From Paracyclopina nana (taxonomy: Eukaryota; Arthropoda; Copepoda; Cyclopoida; Cyclopettidae), in the NCBI GenBank assembly GCA_019096065.1, contig JAGUCH010000002.1, positions 3,422,501-3,486,500 of the forward strand: a DNA stretch of 64,000 bases. The letters are read 5' to 3'. The position numbers and the translations under genes were made by a program. Below, one piece after another: positions 34,602-46,543 of the stretch. Positions within the stretch are counted from its first letter, which is position 1; each line of letters begins with the position of its first letter. The notes below the pieces were generated by a model that saw nothing but the letters and a program-made list of their open reading frames with translations, searched no databases and was not told where the DNA came from.

Positions 34602-37328
34602 TGTAATCTGCAACGAGACAAATACGAATGAACTTTCTTAAAATGTGGACCTTTATCTAGGCGTAGAAATGACGTAACACTACTACGGAGTCAAGATAGC
34701 TTGATTCAACAAACTTATGTTTCAAAGAATACACAGAATACGCGCGTGCACTTTTGCTTGCCGAGTTGAACAGTTGTTAAGGTACAATTATAGGCAATTT
34801 ACGAGCTTTGGCCGATATGACGTGTCTAAAATACGATTTGCCTGCCTTGCTAAACATTGTAACTAAATTATTGCTTAAGCACAGGAATATTAGTTGGCGC
34901 CACGTGTTTGAATATTTTTTCTGTTAAATGACAACAACAAAAACACATGGTTCAATGGTTGGCGGAATTTTTCCGCGACTTTTCCTAAGTGCTCACGAAC
35001 TTACTGATTGGCGATTATTTGCGTTGTCAGCTGAGGTCAGAGCCTTCGATGCTCAGTTGAAATGAACGAAATTTGTTTGGTGGTGAAAATTTCGTTTAAA
35101 GGTAGATGTTACCCTTACGAGAGCTTGTATGGAAAAGAGGCCGAGTCAGTGAGCGCAACACTATTTACGGGCTTTCTAGAGGAGGCTCCGGACCGAAAAA
35201 TAGCCCGAGCCATTTGTTTTGATCATTGAAATGATAATTAAGGATAACGAATCCTTCAATTACGGTGTAGAATTATTTTTGAAAGTAAAAATTGGGGTTT
35301 TTTTCGATGGAAAAAACAAAGTTGGGATTATTCATTTACAATCAACTTATAAAAACAAGACGTGAAGAAGCCTCAAAAATGTAGAAGTGACTACTCATGA
35401 CTTAAAGCTGCATTAGCGCGCGAGCTATGAAAACATTGTGTGTTGAAATGTGTTTTCATAGATACTTCTTTAAAAATTATTATATGTAGAGGAACCATTA
35501 TGAGGTAAGCTACTTCCTTTATTGATGAAACGTCTTACATTGCCTTCATATGCGTATTTTTCTCTCTCTGGTTGGTATTACTGAAGCCTCCAATTAATTC
35601 ATTAAAAATATTCTAGTTCAATTTTTCATTAACAAGGGATACAGGAATTGCAAGAGCAATTTATTAAGAATGAGCCAAGAAAATATTATCACTTATTTGG
35701 CAAATCTTATGCCAGGATCCGTTCCCTTAGATAGTGATAAAATGTTATGATTTGGATGCCTTTACTTGATGTAATTTCGCCCTGTTGATATTTTGTTAAC
35801 ATTTTCCAAGCTAGAATTTTGATATGGCTCCATTAAATGCCAAGCAAAAGAATCTTAGTTTTTTAACGTTCTCCTCTATTTCCTCGAAAACTTTCGAGGA
35901 AAAAAGATGTTTTCGAATCTTTGGTCGAACATTAAGCCAATTTCGCTTAAAAAACATGTCTCATTTTTCTCGTAGAAGCCCTTACAAAATGTCTCATAAA
36001 ATTACTGAATGTTGACTAATTCGCTAGCCTGAAGGTGTAATCTTTTTAATTACTTTTTAATTTAATGGGACAATTGCAAGTAACCTGTTGCTTTCTTTAG
36101 GGTTTAGGTTTGGTTATCTGCATTCTGCTCTTCCTTAATAACATATGTATCGATATTTGAATGAATGCCAATGACACTTTTGCCCAGCAACTTATTAAAG
36201 AAAATTGGGCGTATTGTATTTTGGACTTTGTCTAAATCATCCGATATCATTAGAGATACTATTGGTATTTTCCGTCAAAAGAACTCAAAAAGAGCCGGTT
36301 TTGTGCCTGGGCTAATTCAAGGGCAAGATAATGATTATCACGTACAATAGCTATGATGTCATTTATGCAATGTGAATTCTTACAGACATTTTTGCTGTGT
36401 TATTTCTCTGCTGTTGTTGCTGCTAGTGAAGAACTTGAACGACGCTGCAGTATTTGTAGTCTAGCAGTTTCTCTCTATAACTGATCACTTCATATCAAGT
36501 TTTCAAAGCCTTATATACAGGATATGCCGAAAAATGGGCTACAACTGCGATCTGCTTTCCGCATCATCGTTAGCACAAGAATTGTAGTTCAAGTTATCAA
36601 TCGAAACAATTGGCTCCAGATAAATCTAGAATGGAAGTTGTTGAACTTTTCCCCTATTGAAAGTGTCCATGTTGGCGTCATTAACATCTTTGCATTGCTC
36701 ATCAGCCAGGGCGTTAATTGAAATCATCCGTCGTTGCTACAACAATCGTGTTTTCATTTATCACCTTGACCTCTGCTCTTGACTTTTCCTACTGCGATGC
36801 AAATCAAAAGATAAAAATTGAATAACTTGTAGTACGCGGTCAGACAACAATTTATGAAAAACATGTTTTCACAAGCAAAACATTACGTAATTTTTAAAAA
36901 ATCTATCTGGAAGTTCTTGAATTGTATTGTGACTTTTTGTATTGTTAGAATTCTAAATAAGAACATATGCAAATCCGTGCTACCGTTTTTGCTAGAGGCA
37001 AATGCAAATAAATAGATGCCGGCATATGGTTAAGAAAACGCGTCTGAAACGACATCAAAATGCATTCAATGTTTATCGTCGTATCTAGCCTTATTTTTGA
37101 TTGCATTTTCACTCTATTAAGGAAAAGTTAAAGTGATACATTCAGCAGAAGGAAAATTCCCACACGTTCATCGACTTTTGAGGTAATTTTAACTGAGGTT
37201 GCGTTGCGGTCATATAATTCTTCCGTCAAATCGCCACAACAATAACAAAGAACGGAATAATGACTTTTCTTGTCAAATGTTGCTCTGAAATCCTCCCCTT
37301 GAGGAGCAACATCTTCTAATTGCCAAAA
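34602..37328. other. Intergenic between divergent genes, no gene seen
   Basis: 2.7 kb of AT-rich sequence holding the 5' flanks of Sam-S (-) and the SLC22 gene (+). A perfect 11-bp hairpin TTTCCTCGAAA/TTTCGAGGAAA with a 2-nt loop sits at 35879-35902. Open frames are short and unsupported. Confidence 0.5.
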
Positions 37329-39221
37329 ATGGCGGAAGATAACGAAAATGAGGCTTCGAGGGAAATTCTGCCCATAGATTTCGACTCGGTTCTAGACGAA
37401 ATTGGGCACTTTGGCAAGTTTCAGAAGATCCTGTACTTTTCAGTGTGTGCTCCAATCATTTTTACAACCAGTTTGGCTCTCTCGGTTGTCTTTTCGGCTG
37501 CAGTCCCGAAGAGCAGGTGCCTCATACCGAATTGTGATGATTTGGCAAAGCCTCTCTATGCCGATGCATTTGAGCAAGGTTTTGCCAATTTTTCCATTCC
37601 ATTTGACAAAAAGACTGAAGTCTTTTCATCATGTGATCACTACAAGTTCACCAATGCCACGCCGCAATGCTCCAAGTCCGACTTCGACGAATCAAACATT
37701 CAAAACTGTTCAACGGTACATTGAAATGCTCTCTTCATGGAATTTTCCTTTTACAAAAATTGTTTCATTCAAAGGGCCATGTGTATGATAGAGAATACTA
37801 TGGATCAACAATCATGTCGGAGTTTGACCTTGCATGTGGCAAAGAATGGGCTATACCGCTCGTTGAGTCCATGGGCTTTGTTGGCATCATGTTTGCGGCA
37901 ATGGCGTTTGGCTTGTTGGCCGATAAATATGGGCGAAAAAATGTGCTCATGTTGTCCCTCAGCATCACTGTGATATCCGGAATCATTGAAACTTTCTCAA
38001 CCAATTATTGGATGTACCTGGTGTTTCAAAGCCTTGTATCGTTGGGACAAGCTGGCGTTTTTCAAACGGGCTTCATTCTAGCCATCGAGTCAGTGGGCAA
38101 GTCCAAAAGAGTGTTTTGTGGCATTGTCATTGAATACTTTTTCGTTGCTGGAGAAATTGCCCTGACATTGATTGCAATGGCTTTCAAAGATTTTAGATGG
38201 CTGTCTGGCCTGCCTGTCATTGTCTTAAGCCTTGTCCTTTTTGCTTGGCCATTTTGTCCTGAATCTGTGAGATGGCTCATTAATCAAGGCCGAAATGAAG
38301 AGGCGGAGAAAGTGGTTTACAGAATGGTCAAAGTCAACAAGATCCATGATTTTGACCTGGATGACCATAGGTAAGAATAAAATTTGACAAATTGGCACTA
38401 GTTGATGAAGACATATTTCTTCCAGAGCTCGTCCCAATTCTGCTGGAGCTACTCAAGACCACGACACTCCAAAGGGTGAATCTTTGCTGGATGTGCTCAA
38501 GTCTCTGCCTCTCGCTATGCGATTTTTCAACTCCTGCTTCTGCTGGATGTCTGTTACCATGGTGTACTATGGCCTCTCTCTCAACGCAACGAATTTGGCT
38601 GGAAGCCCCTACACCAATTTTATTTTGGTATCTCTGGTCGAAATACCAGGGTACACCCTCTCATATTTGACCATGGAACGCCTCGGTAGAAGAAAATCGA
38701 CGGCCATCTCTTTAGTCTTTAGTAATGCTTTATTTTTTGGCCATAAAATATTCTTTTTAAAGCTGAATCTTATAGGTGGAATTTGTTGCTCTGCAAGCTC
38801 AGTTCTGTCTGACTTTGAACGAAAGGGCCCATTTTTGGCCCTGACAACCGCAACCTTTCTCCTTGGCAAACTTGGTGTCACGTGGACATTTGGGAACATC
38901 TACGTCTACACGTCTGAGCTATTTCCTACGTCTGCCAGGACCGCATGCGTTGGTCTTTGCTCAACATCAGGAAGAATCGGCGCCATTTTGTCTCCATACA
39001 TAGCACTGCTGGGTCAAAGGTGGCCTTACATGCCGCTTGCCATTTTTGGATGCTCTGCATTCATAAGCGGATTTCTGGTGCACATTTTCTTGCCTGAAAC
39101 TTTGGGCAGGCCTCTGCCTGAAACAATTGCAGAGGCTGCCAACTTCAATAGACGAAGCAGCAACACTGCAAATGTTCAGATTGATCCTGAAGTGGATGAA
39201 AACACTCCCCTTTTGAGCTAG
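37329..39221 (+). CDS. SLC22-type organic ion transporter (MFS)
   Basis: Four exons: 37329-37715, 37775-38370, 38426-38721 and 38776-39221, giving 574 residues, normal for SLC22. The N-terminus has the family start FDSVLDEIGHFGKFQK before span 1, and a large Cys-rich, glycosylated loop between spans 1 and 2. The MFS loop motif is GLLADKYGRKNV; after span 6 comes CPESVRWLINQGRNEEAEKV, the SLC22 equivalent of ESPRWL. Later GRRKST, NIYVYTSELFPTSAR and LPETLGRPLPET complete the pattern. It moves organic cations, zwitterions or anions across the plasma membrane; substrate is not predictable here. It ends 116 bp from the convergent PAN-like gene; a variant signal ATTAAA is at 39281-39286. Confidence 0.93.
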
Positions 39222-39336
39222 TAAGTGTAATTGTGTCATGCTTATTGTTTTACTACATATTTTCGATATAAGGCATAACAATTAAAGTCGAAAAGCTATG
39301 ACAATGTCCCAAAAGATATTTTTATTTGAAAAGGTT

Positions 39337-39892
39337 TTATGACTTGCGAATGGCATCAATCAGCTTCAAATCAGCCAATGTTTCAATTGGCGGACATGAT
39401 GCAAAATTAGAGTACATTCCTGGACGAGGTGTAAAACTCGTTGGTGTGTCTCTTACGAAACAAGTGGCAGTAGCTGCCAAGTAAAGAAACAAAACGCATC
39501 GAGAATGTTGCTTGCAATGATCCACGCAAGTGTTCAAGTCATACACATTTGGAATGGCATCCAAAAAAGGACTTGCAGCATCTGCTTCAACCGCAGTGCA
39601 TCGTTGGACTAAATGTATAGCAATGCAATGTAACAAAGAAGAACAATATTAGCAAATTTTAACTTTACCCGAGTGTGTGGCTTTTTTGATTGGCTCTTTT
39701 TGCCTCTTTACAAAAGCACATGTTAAATCTGCTGTAGCAAGAGGCATTTCGTTAAGATACTTAATTTCTGTAAGTGAGCCACATCCTTTGCCACTGAAGT
39801 AGTGATGCATTGCTTCTCATCGAAGCTGCTGCAAAGCTGGCTGTAAATGCTACCAGTACTAAGCACACAAAATGGCTGATTAGTTTAACCAT
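39337..39892 (-). CDS. Small secreted PAN/apple-like protein (frame break near the start)
   Basis: Exon 2 (39337-39608) encodes RCTAVEADAASPFLDAIP, NVYDLNTCVDHCKQHSRC and LFLYLAATATCFVRDT, ending GMYSNFASCPP, the Cys spacing of PAN/apple domains that bind proteins or carbohydrates. Exon 1 ends at 39669. An ATG at 39892 opens a good signal peptide (HFVCLVLVAFTASFAAA), but its frame runs to a stop. The frame that joins exon 2 (GKGCGSLTEIKYLNE) starts at 39810 without a signal. One missing or extra base around 39800-39830 would connect them, so this is either a sequencing error or a recent lesion. Minus poly(A) signal at 39321-39326. Confidence 0.6.
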
Positions 39893-40072
39893 ATTTGTAT
39901 TCTTCGCTTTTGGACTACAAAGTAGCACTGAACAAGCCACGAAATGTAAGTCATGAGAAAATTGAATTATTAATTAACGCATTATTGGAGCTTGCCATGT
40001 GTTCGCGTTGCCCTCAATTTTTATATAATTGTTTCGATCATTTTTTTTAGTGAAAATGCTTGATTGAGCTTT

Positions 40073-42133
40073 TCATGGCCTAGCTGCTGAATTAGATATG
40101 AAGTGCAGTTTTTCCATTACAGAAATGACGATTGCAAAACCAACTCCGGATCCTAGCAATGCAAATATGATTTTCACAAAATCAAAGCTTATTTCCTTGA
40201 ACTGATGCGTATCTTCGCACAATGGCATCTTCATGTTTGCTTCTCGTATTTGCTGTATTACTCCGCTTTGTGTTAACTCCTGCATGAAATCATCAAAAAG
40301 CGGCTGCAGCACTGAGTTCTTGGGATACATCCAACCATCTTTGTCTGGTACAACATCCTTGAATCTCAATTGGTGAAAATTGCAAGGATTGGCGTGTGCT
40401 AATTTAAAAAAATGCCTATCAAGTTTTTCTTCTCAATGGATGCTGATACCCTTTTTAGCGTAGGCAGCAAAAATGACATCGCCCATTAGTGCTGCTGAGT
40501 TTGGATCTTTAGCTTCGAAAAATTCTTCAAAGTTATCCAAATAAGGCTCAATTTTATTTTTGAAAACTGCCATGAGCTCTTTCATAGCTGTAGCTTTGAG
40601 ATATATGGTATCACTTGCGCTACTTGAGCCAAATGTGTAGAGTTTAAAGCTGGTTGATCCCTGCATTTCATTTAAGGACGAAAAAGGGGGCGTGAATGAT
40701 TGGACTGCCAGGACTGATGTGAGGCAACTGGAATAAGACATAAAAACCAACGCACCACATAATGACATGGAAAATACCGATATGGCTAAAAATGTTGGCT
40801 TTTTCCCATCCTAAATGAAAAGAGTATGTATTTGCATCCAGAACGGGCTGATAAAAAGCTGATTTTAATTCTGGAAAAGCCCTATTGAAACTTTGTGAAG
40901 TTTTTTCTTATTACGTTCAGAAACAATTGGCTTTCATCGTGACTTTGGCCAAGGAAAGATTTAACCACAAAGGAAAAAGACATCACTGAAAACTCCATAG
41001 GTGAGCAACCCTTGGCCCTGTATTTTTTGCTATTTGCAAGCTGCAAAGTAAGAAAGCAGACAATCATAACTGAGGCAACAGCAGCCCAGAATAGTGGGTC
41101 AAAGACGCCAAGCAATGCGAACCAGTCAGAGTTGGATTGCTTGGTTTTGTGAAACCATAAGAATTGTGTTGTTGTTACTAGGGTAAATCCGAATGAAATA
41201 TCTCTTCTGTCATCAGAATTAATCATATCAACTCCAGCTGAGAAAAGTTACTCTGATATAATAGTATTTTACATGAATGCAGGTTGGATATTTACAAAAA
41301 TCCAGCTTTTCCTGCAATAAATCCCCGATGACTCCTGTTCTAGATCCGTTTTCTGTGATTCCGCCAAATGCGGAGAAATTGGACCACAAAATGGAAAATT
41401 GAAATTTTTTTTGGAATAACGCCAAGATGCTTCCGGTTGATCCTAGATAGTCGCCAGTATCCTTATCAAATGAAAAAAAGGGCATTTCACTTTCGTGGCA
41501 AGTGGTCAACTCCACTCCACTCAGATTCTGCCTTCGTTTGATTGCATTGGTGTTCATGTATTCTATGCTCTTTTCTTGTTGGTCCCATTGTGCCAATTTG
41601 ATGGATCTTCGAGCAAAAATTTGCAGTTCATGCACTTCGTAAGCATTGCTTTTTTCATCATGGTGTGACAGACTAAACATAAATGGTTGCATCGGAAACA
41701 GTGACTTTAATTCAGCATAGAATGTCATGTTGGCCAACAGATGCTTTATGTCAACTGCAGTGTATAGCAAAAAAGTTTCAAACGGGTCCTTAATAAATTG
41801 CCCACGTTGCTCTCTGCGTCATAAGCTTATTTTTAAATGCTCAATAATTTTGTGCTAAACTTACCCAACGCTTTTATCTATATTCATGGCATTTGAAAAC
41901 TCGAGCAAACTCAGTGTTTTAACTTCCTTTCTTATTTTTGCGGAAAATGGCACATTTTGAGCCAATCGAATGGCCAATTCAGAGTTGAAGTCATTCTCGT
42001 CGACATGGCTAGGAAAAGATACGGTTTCGTAAATCACGTTTTCCAGCACGTAGCTGTCAAATATTGCCAGAAAATCTGCGATAAACGCGTGAGCTCTGAA
42101 AGTGAAGACAAGTAGCGGTAACAAAAATTTCAT
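40073..42133 (-). CDS. Divergent ionotropic glutamate-receptor-like channel (IR)
   Basis: Five exons: 40073-40398, 40450-40810, 40915-41237, 41296-41813 and 41865-42133, giving 598 residues. Signal peptide (MKFLLPLLVFTFRAHA), then a first ligand-binding half (SEMPFFSFDKDTGDYLGSTG, GVIGDLLQEKLDF). Next come membrane segment M1 (DPLFWAAVASVMIVCFLTL), pore loop (FSFVVKSFLGQ), M3 (SMSLCGALVFMSYSSCLTSV), a second ligand-binding half (GWMYPKNSVLQPLFDDFM) and M4 (FALLGSGVGFAIVISV). This is the full iGluR core without the large amino-terminal domain, as in arthropod IRs that sense odours, taste or temperature. The typical glutamate-binding residues are not evident, so the ligand is unknown. Confidence 0.88.
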
Positions 42134-43886
42134 GACTAAAACTGAACTTCAAATTATGGAGAATATGCAGACTAAATTGTCTCTTTTGATATCTTAATGG
42201 GAATATTGCCAACAAAGGCCCCTCCAAATTTCCTGCAATTTACGGTCGCTTTAACTCATAAAAGAATGGAACAAAATGTGCTTAAAGCAAAAATTGGCCT
42301 TTTTGCGCACGTTGGCATCTTTCCGTCGATTTGCTGCCAGGATTGCCCAGTGTGGCCGTGCACAGTCGACCCAATGATTTTCCGGCCCGACGTGCCCACT
42401 GTGGCTAGCCACTATGAGGCAAGCGGGCCGGAAAGCCACACCTAGATCGCACAGTGGGTCCCGTTGAAGCATTTTCCTCCATTTCTGATTTTTCGTCAAA
42501 TCGGCAGTGCATTAGCAAAGCCCCTAAATGACTGTAAAACTCGAACTTTTAACTCTTTCTAGCAAAGTCTTACGCACATCCACGCACTTTTTTTGCAATC
42601 CAACCCTGTTCATATTACTTTTTCTCTAATTTGACAGTGTTATAGGTTGGACAACCTTGGACATAATAAGTTCTGCTAATATTTGGTTTAGTTTTACATG
42701 GAAATAGAAGAGTCATCTTTTTGGGTCAATTTTGACACTTATTTTAAATGAAATCCTGTTCTCTTGTGGCCTAAAATACTTAAACTAACTCTAATTAAAG
42801 GCTTCAACAAAAAAATCATAGTTCTAATGGAACAGTAAAAGCTTGTAGCCACTTTTTGACATTTCTTTTTTCTTAGATTTTTTTATCAAAATCAGGATGC
42901 TTCTCAAACATGATCTTCAATTCACAAATCGAATTGAATTTAGAGCCTTTTAAATGGCCAATTCTGATCACCAAGAACCCATAGGAACTATTATAAGATA
43001 AAAAAGTGTTTGAAACTGGATTTCATAATTTAGCTGAAATGGAGAAATAAGGGTCTCCGTGGCCCACTGTGGATCGGTCGGAGCCCACTGTGCGTGCACC
43101 GCGCACACTGGGCCATCAAGGTTTTTTTTTGCACCGCATCCACACATTTTTCGCGAGCCCGTTCTTCGCTTATTCTGCCCGTTGCGGCCTGCGTGCATGC
43201 ACTATGCAGGCCGCGGTGAAGGGGCCTCGCCATTTGGCCTACAGTGCCATTGCACACTGGGGCCAAAAGTGCCAGAGAAAGTCGCCAAAAATGCCACACT
43301 GGGAGCGCTGCCAATCCGCGTCGGTCACTTTTGCCCGCCTGTGCCCACAGTGTACGGCCACAGTGGGACAAAGCATCCACTGTGGGGCATTCCCCTTAAA
43401 GCCCTTGCTTTTTGGAATAATTGATATCACATCAATAATTGATCAAGCACAAAGTACTTTTAAACTTGACTTTTGTCATTCTAGCTAGAGGAGTTTTTAC
43501 CCTTTCGACAAAATCCGTCAAAAAGCTCCTAATGAATTACGGAAAAAGAGGAGTTTAAAATTCGTCAATGAACAGACGGGAATTTTGACGCGCCCGGCTT
43601 ATTGCTAAGAGCTTACGCATTTACGAAAAATTCCAAGCAAAAAAGGTAAACTCACGTCATTCTGCCAAAAAATCAAAATTTCACAATTTCCCCACTGACT
43701 TTTACAGCAATGCTGAGAAACATGGCGAAAAAAATAATTTGATTGGCAGGTGCTTTGCGAGGCTGTTCCCAGTGTGCTCAAACAGTTATCGATTAAGAAC
43801 GTGTCCCGGCCGGTCCCGCGCATCGGCCAAGTTATTCAATCTGGTAGCGCTGCAGTTTCGTTTTTCGTGAAAAGAAAGCTGCGAAA
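42134..43886. other. Intergenic with two CACTGTG-rich GC islands
   Basis: 1.75 kb between divergent genes. Two GC-rich blocks (about 42340-42480 and 43060-43390) repeat CCCACTGTGG/CCACAGTGG-type words about a dozen times in both orientations within otherwise AT-rich DNA. Open frames on both strands of the second block reflect base composition. Function unknown. Confidence 0.5.
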
Positions 43887-46281
43887 ATGGAAAATCATAA
43901 CAAATCGGAAAACATCGTCGACTCCGACGTGAAGTCGTACTACACGGTGCCGGAGCAGTCCTACATGCAGCCCGAGGTCGCCTACGTTCCCCAGGAGGCC
44001 ACTCCGCTTCCGCTTCCGCTGCACCTTGAGCACCACCAGGAGCAACAACAGCAGCAGCAGCAGCAACAGCAGCCTCCACAGGCGCCCATGCTGCCCCCGC
44101 CTCCAGCCCCGCCCGAGGCCGCTCCCTACGTGCCGCCCCCGGACGCAGTGCTCAAGTCCCAGTGCATTTGGTACTTGGACCGACAAATCCTCTACGACTA
44201 CGCCCGACTCGAGCTTGTCCCCAAGGACCGGGTGTACTCCGGATTCCCGCCCATCAAAATCAACCACTTGGCCCTGATGGCCTACACGGACCTGTTCCGC
44301 TTTTTCGACCAGTCCGAGGACGAGGACATGAAAATCATCACCGACTTCGAGGCCAAGGATCTGCAAATGGTGGCCGACTTTGTCATGGACGGCATCCTGC
44401 CCATCCCAATGACAACCCTGCTCGACACGGGCGAAGTCCCCGAGGAGATTGCCCAACCCTTTTTCGCCTTCGGCATCGACCTGCTCGATTTGGGACGGAG
44501 CGGGGGCAAAGCCTTCGTCATCAAGAAAGTCAAGAAGGTCAAGGTGAAGAAGGAGAGGCACAACAACGACTACGACCACTTCCTTCTTGCCAACGTCCAG
44601 ACCGAGCTGAGCATCAAGTCGGAGCTGATGGAGGACGACAACTCGTTCGTGTATGACAACGAGTCCCGAGATTACTATGACGATGACGATGATTATGACT
44701 ATAAGCCTAAAAAAAATCGGTATGATAGGTACGCTTTTTACCTAGCGAAACTTCCTAAAAATGACGACGCCATCAAAAGTACCACCATGCCATGGAAAAT
44801 ATCTCGCCATATTTTCGCAGTGCGTGCGCACCTTTTTTGGTCTCCACTTTTTAGACGCTTTGGCACTTGCCCCCTTCGAAGCTCATCACTTGAACGAAAG
44901 CCTTCTCGCCGCAAGGACGCTCTCGTTTGATGGATGGGGCTTTTCAATGCTCAAAAATAGGTGGTCCAAAAAACTAAACGCAGAGCACACAGGAGATCAG
45001 GTTGAAATGGGCCCATTTTGCAGGTACTCTGGAACCTCTGAGAGCTCCGAGGACACGGACTGGGAGCCGGAGAAGCATTACCGCCGAAAGAGGAACTATT
45101 CCGGGGAGAGCGAGGACGACCCGTGGGCCTCGAGATCCAGCGGCAAAAAGGTGTTTTTGACCCGCCAGGAGAAGAACATCAACCGGTCGTACAGGGACAT
45201 GAAGAAAATGTACGGGGACTCGGTGAACGTCAACATCCCGAGTCGTGAGGCTCCGGACCGCGAGACGCTGAAAAACTACGAATTGCCCCGGCCACTGAAC
45301 ACGTACGTGAGCCCGCCGAATCCGGAGCTGCCGAGCACCAACACGTACAAGGCTGACCAGAAGATCCCGTGCACCAAGTGCTCGTGCAAATTCATCAATC
45401 AGATGAAGCTCAACATCCACGACCTCAAGGCGCACAACGACCACTATCAGTGCAGCTTCTGCACCCGGCCTTTCCCCCTGCACCGCACCGAGGAGTTCAT
45501 GGTGCACATCTTCAGGCACGACAAAATGGACTTGAACCCGTTCGAATGCATCCACTGCGGCTTCTCCACGTTCATCTATCGCACCATGGTGAACCACGTG
45601 ACTCGGCAGGGGCCGTATCACACCGGATTCTGCTTCCACTGCAAGCAAAAGTGTCACAACCACAACGAGTTCAAGGACCACCTCAAATTCGCGCACCCCA
45701 TGCTGCCCCAGTTCATATGCAGCATTTGCGGCGCCCAGTTCCTCGACGGGCCCAGCCTCGAGTCGCACAAGATCGCCAACCACGACGGAGTCATCATGAC
45801 GCGCAAGGGCACGGAGAAGCGCAAAAAGTACAACAAGCCCCAAATGGTGAAGAGAGTGGTGTGCGACATTTGCGGCAAGTCTGTCACGTGCCTCATCAAT
45901 CACAAGGCCATCGTGCATTGCAAGGACGACCCGCAGGAATGCAACTTGTGCCAGAAGGTGTTCCGCAGCCCGCGACACTTGGACGCGCATCAGCGGAACG
46001 CGCACAAAAAGTTCCCCTGCGACCTTTGCGGCATGATGGTGACGCCGAAGCATAAGACCAGGCACTACCAGCAGTACCACGTGGACCCTTACGAGCGCAA
46101 GTACAAGTGCGATCACTGCGGCAAGGGCTTCGCCTCCAACAATGGCCTTAAAGACCATATCAACACTCACACTGGTGAACGGCCATACGTATGCAAGTTT
46201 TGCGGCAAGACCTTTGCCAGCACTGGAAACCATAGGATGCATGTCAGGACGTCTCATCTTGGACACAAACGAAGCAAATAA
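43887..46281 (+). CDS. BTB-like zinc-finger protein, paralogue 1
   Basis: Two exons, 43887-44728 and 45024-46281, give 699 residues. The N-terminus has a polyglutamine run of about 10 (44045-44072) and a Pro-rich stretch. A region follows (KINHLALMAYTDLFRFF through FEAKDLQMVADFVMDGILPI) that resembles a BTB/POZ fold, used for dimerisation. After a charged linker comes the motif NYELPRPLNTYVSPP, then about nine C2H2-type fingers, several degenerate, ending with two classical ones joined by HTGERPYVC. The C-terminus is HLGHKRSK. Probably a nuclear DNA-binding regulator. It shares all of these parts with the gene directly downstream, in the same orientation. Confidence 0.88.
44040..44076 (+). 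repeat. CAG/CAA repeat encoding polyglutamine
   Basis: Ten mixed CAG/CAA codons within the zinc-finger paralogue 1 coding region. Length may vary between individuals. Confidence 0.8.
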
Positions 46282-46543
46282 TCATAACTCTATTAATGAC
46301 TATATTCAGTATATAATACCATATATACACAATATTTTAATCGATTGTAAATACTTCTTAAAAAGACCTTAAGTAAATGTACATTTGTCTTCTATTTCAG
46401 ATGACTCGCGTCATGTCATGAGTGATAATTCTCCAATGCTGGTGACTAGGCATAGCCTTTCGTGTCTGTAGATCAGTCAGATTCATTCATCAACTCTAGT
46501 TTCAAGGTTTAAGTCTTGCTTTTGGGCTTAGTATTGGAGCAGG

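Noticed and set aside
43030-43488. Long frames on both strands in the GC island
   Set aside because: GC-rich composition lowers stop frequency in every frame; translations look repetitive and lack domains.
44974-46266. 430-codon minus-strand frame opposite zinc-finger paralogue 1
   Set aside because: Shadow of a GC-rich coding region; the plus strand encodes ordered C2H2 fingers.
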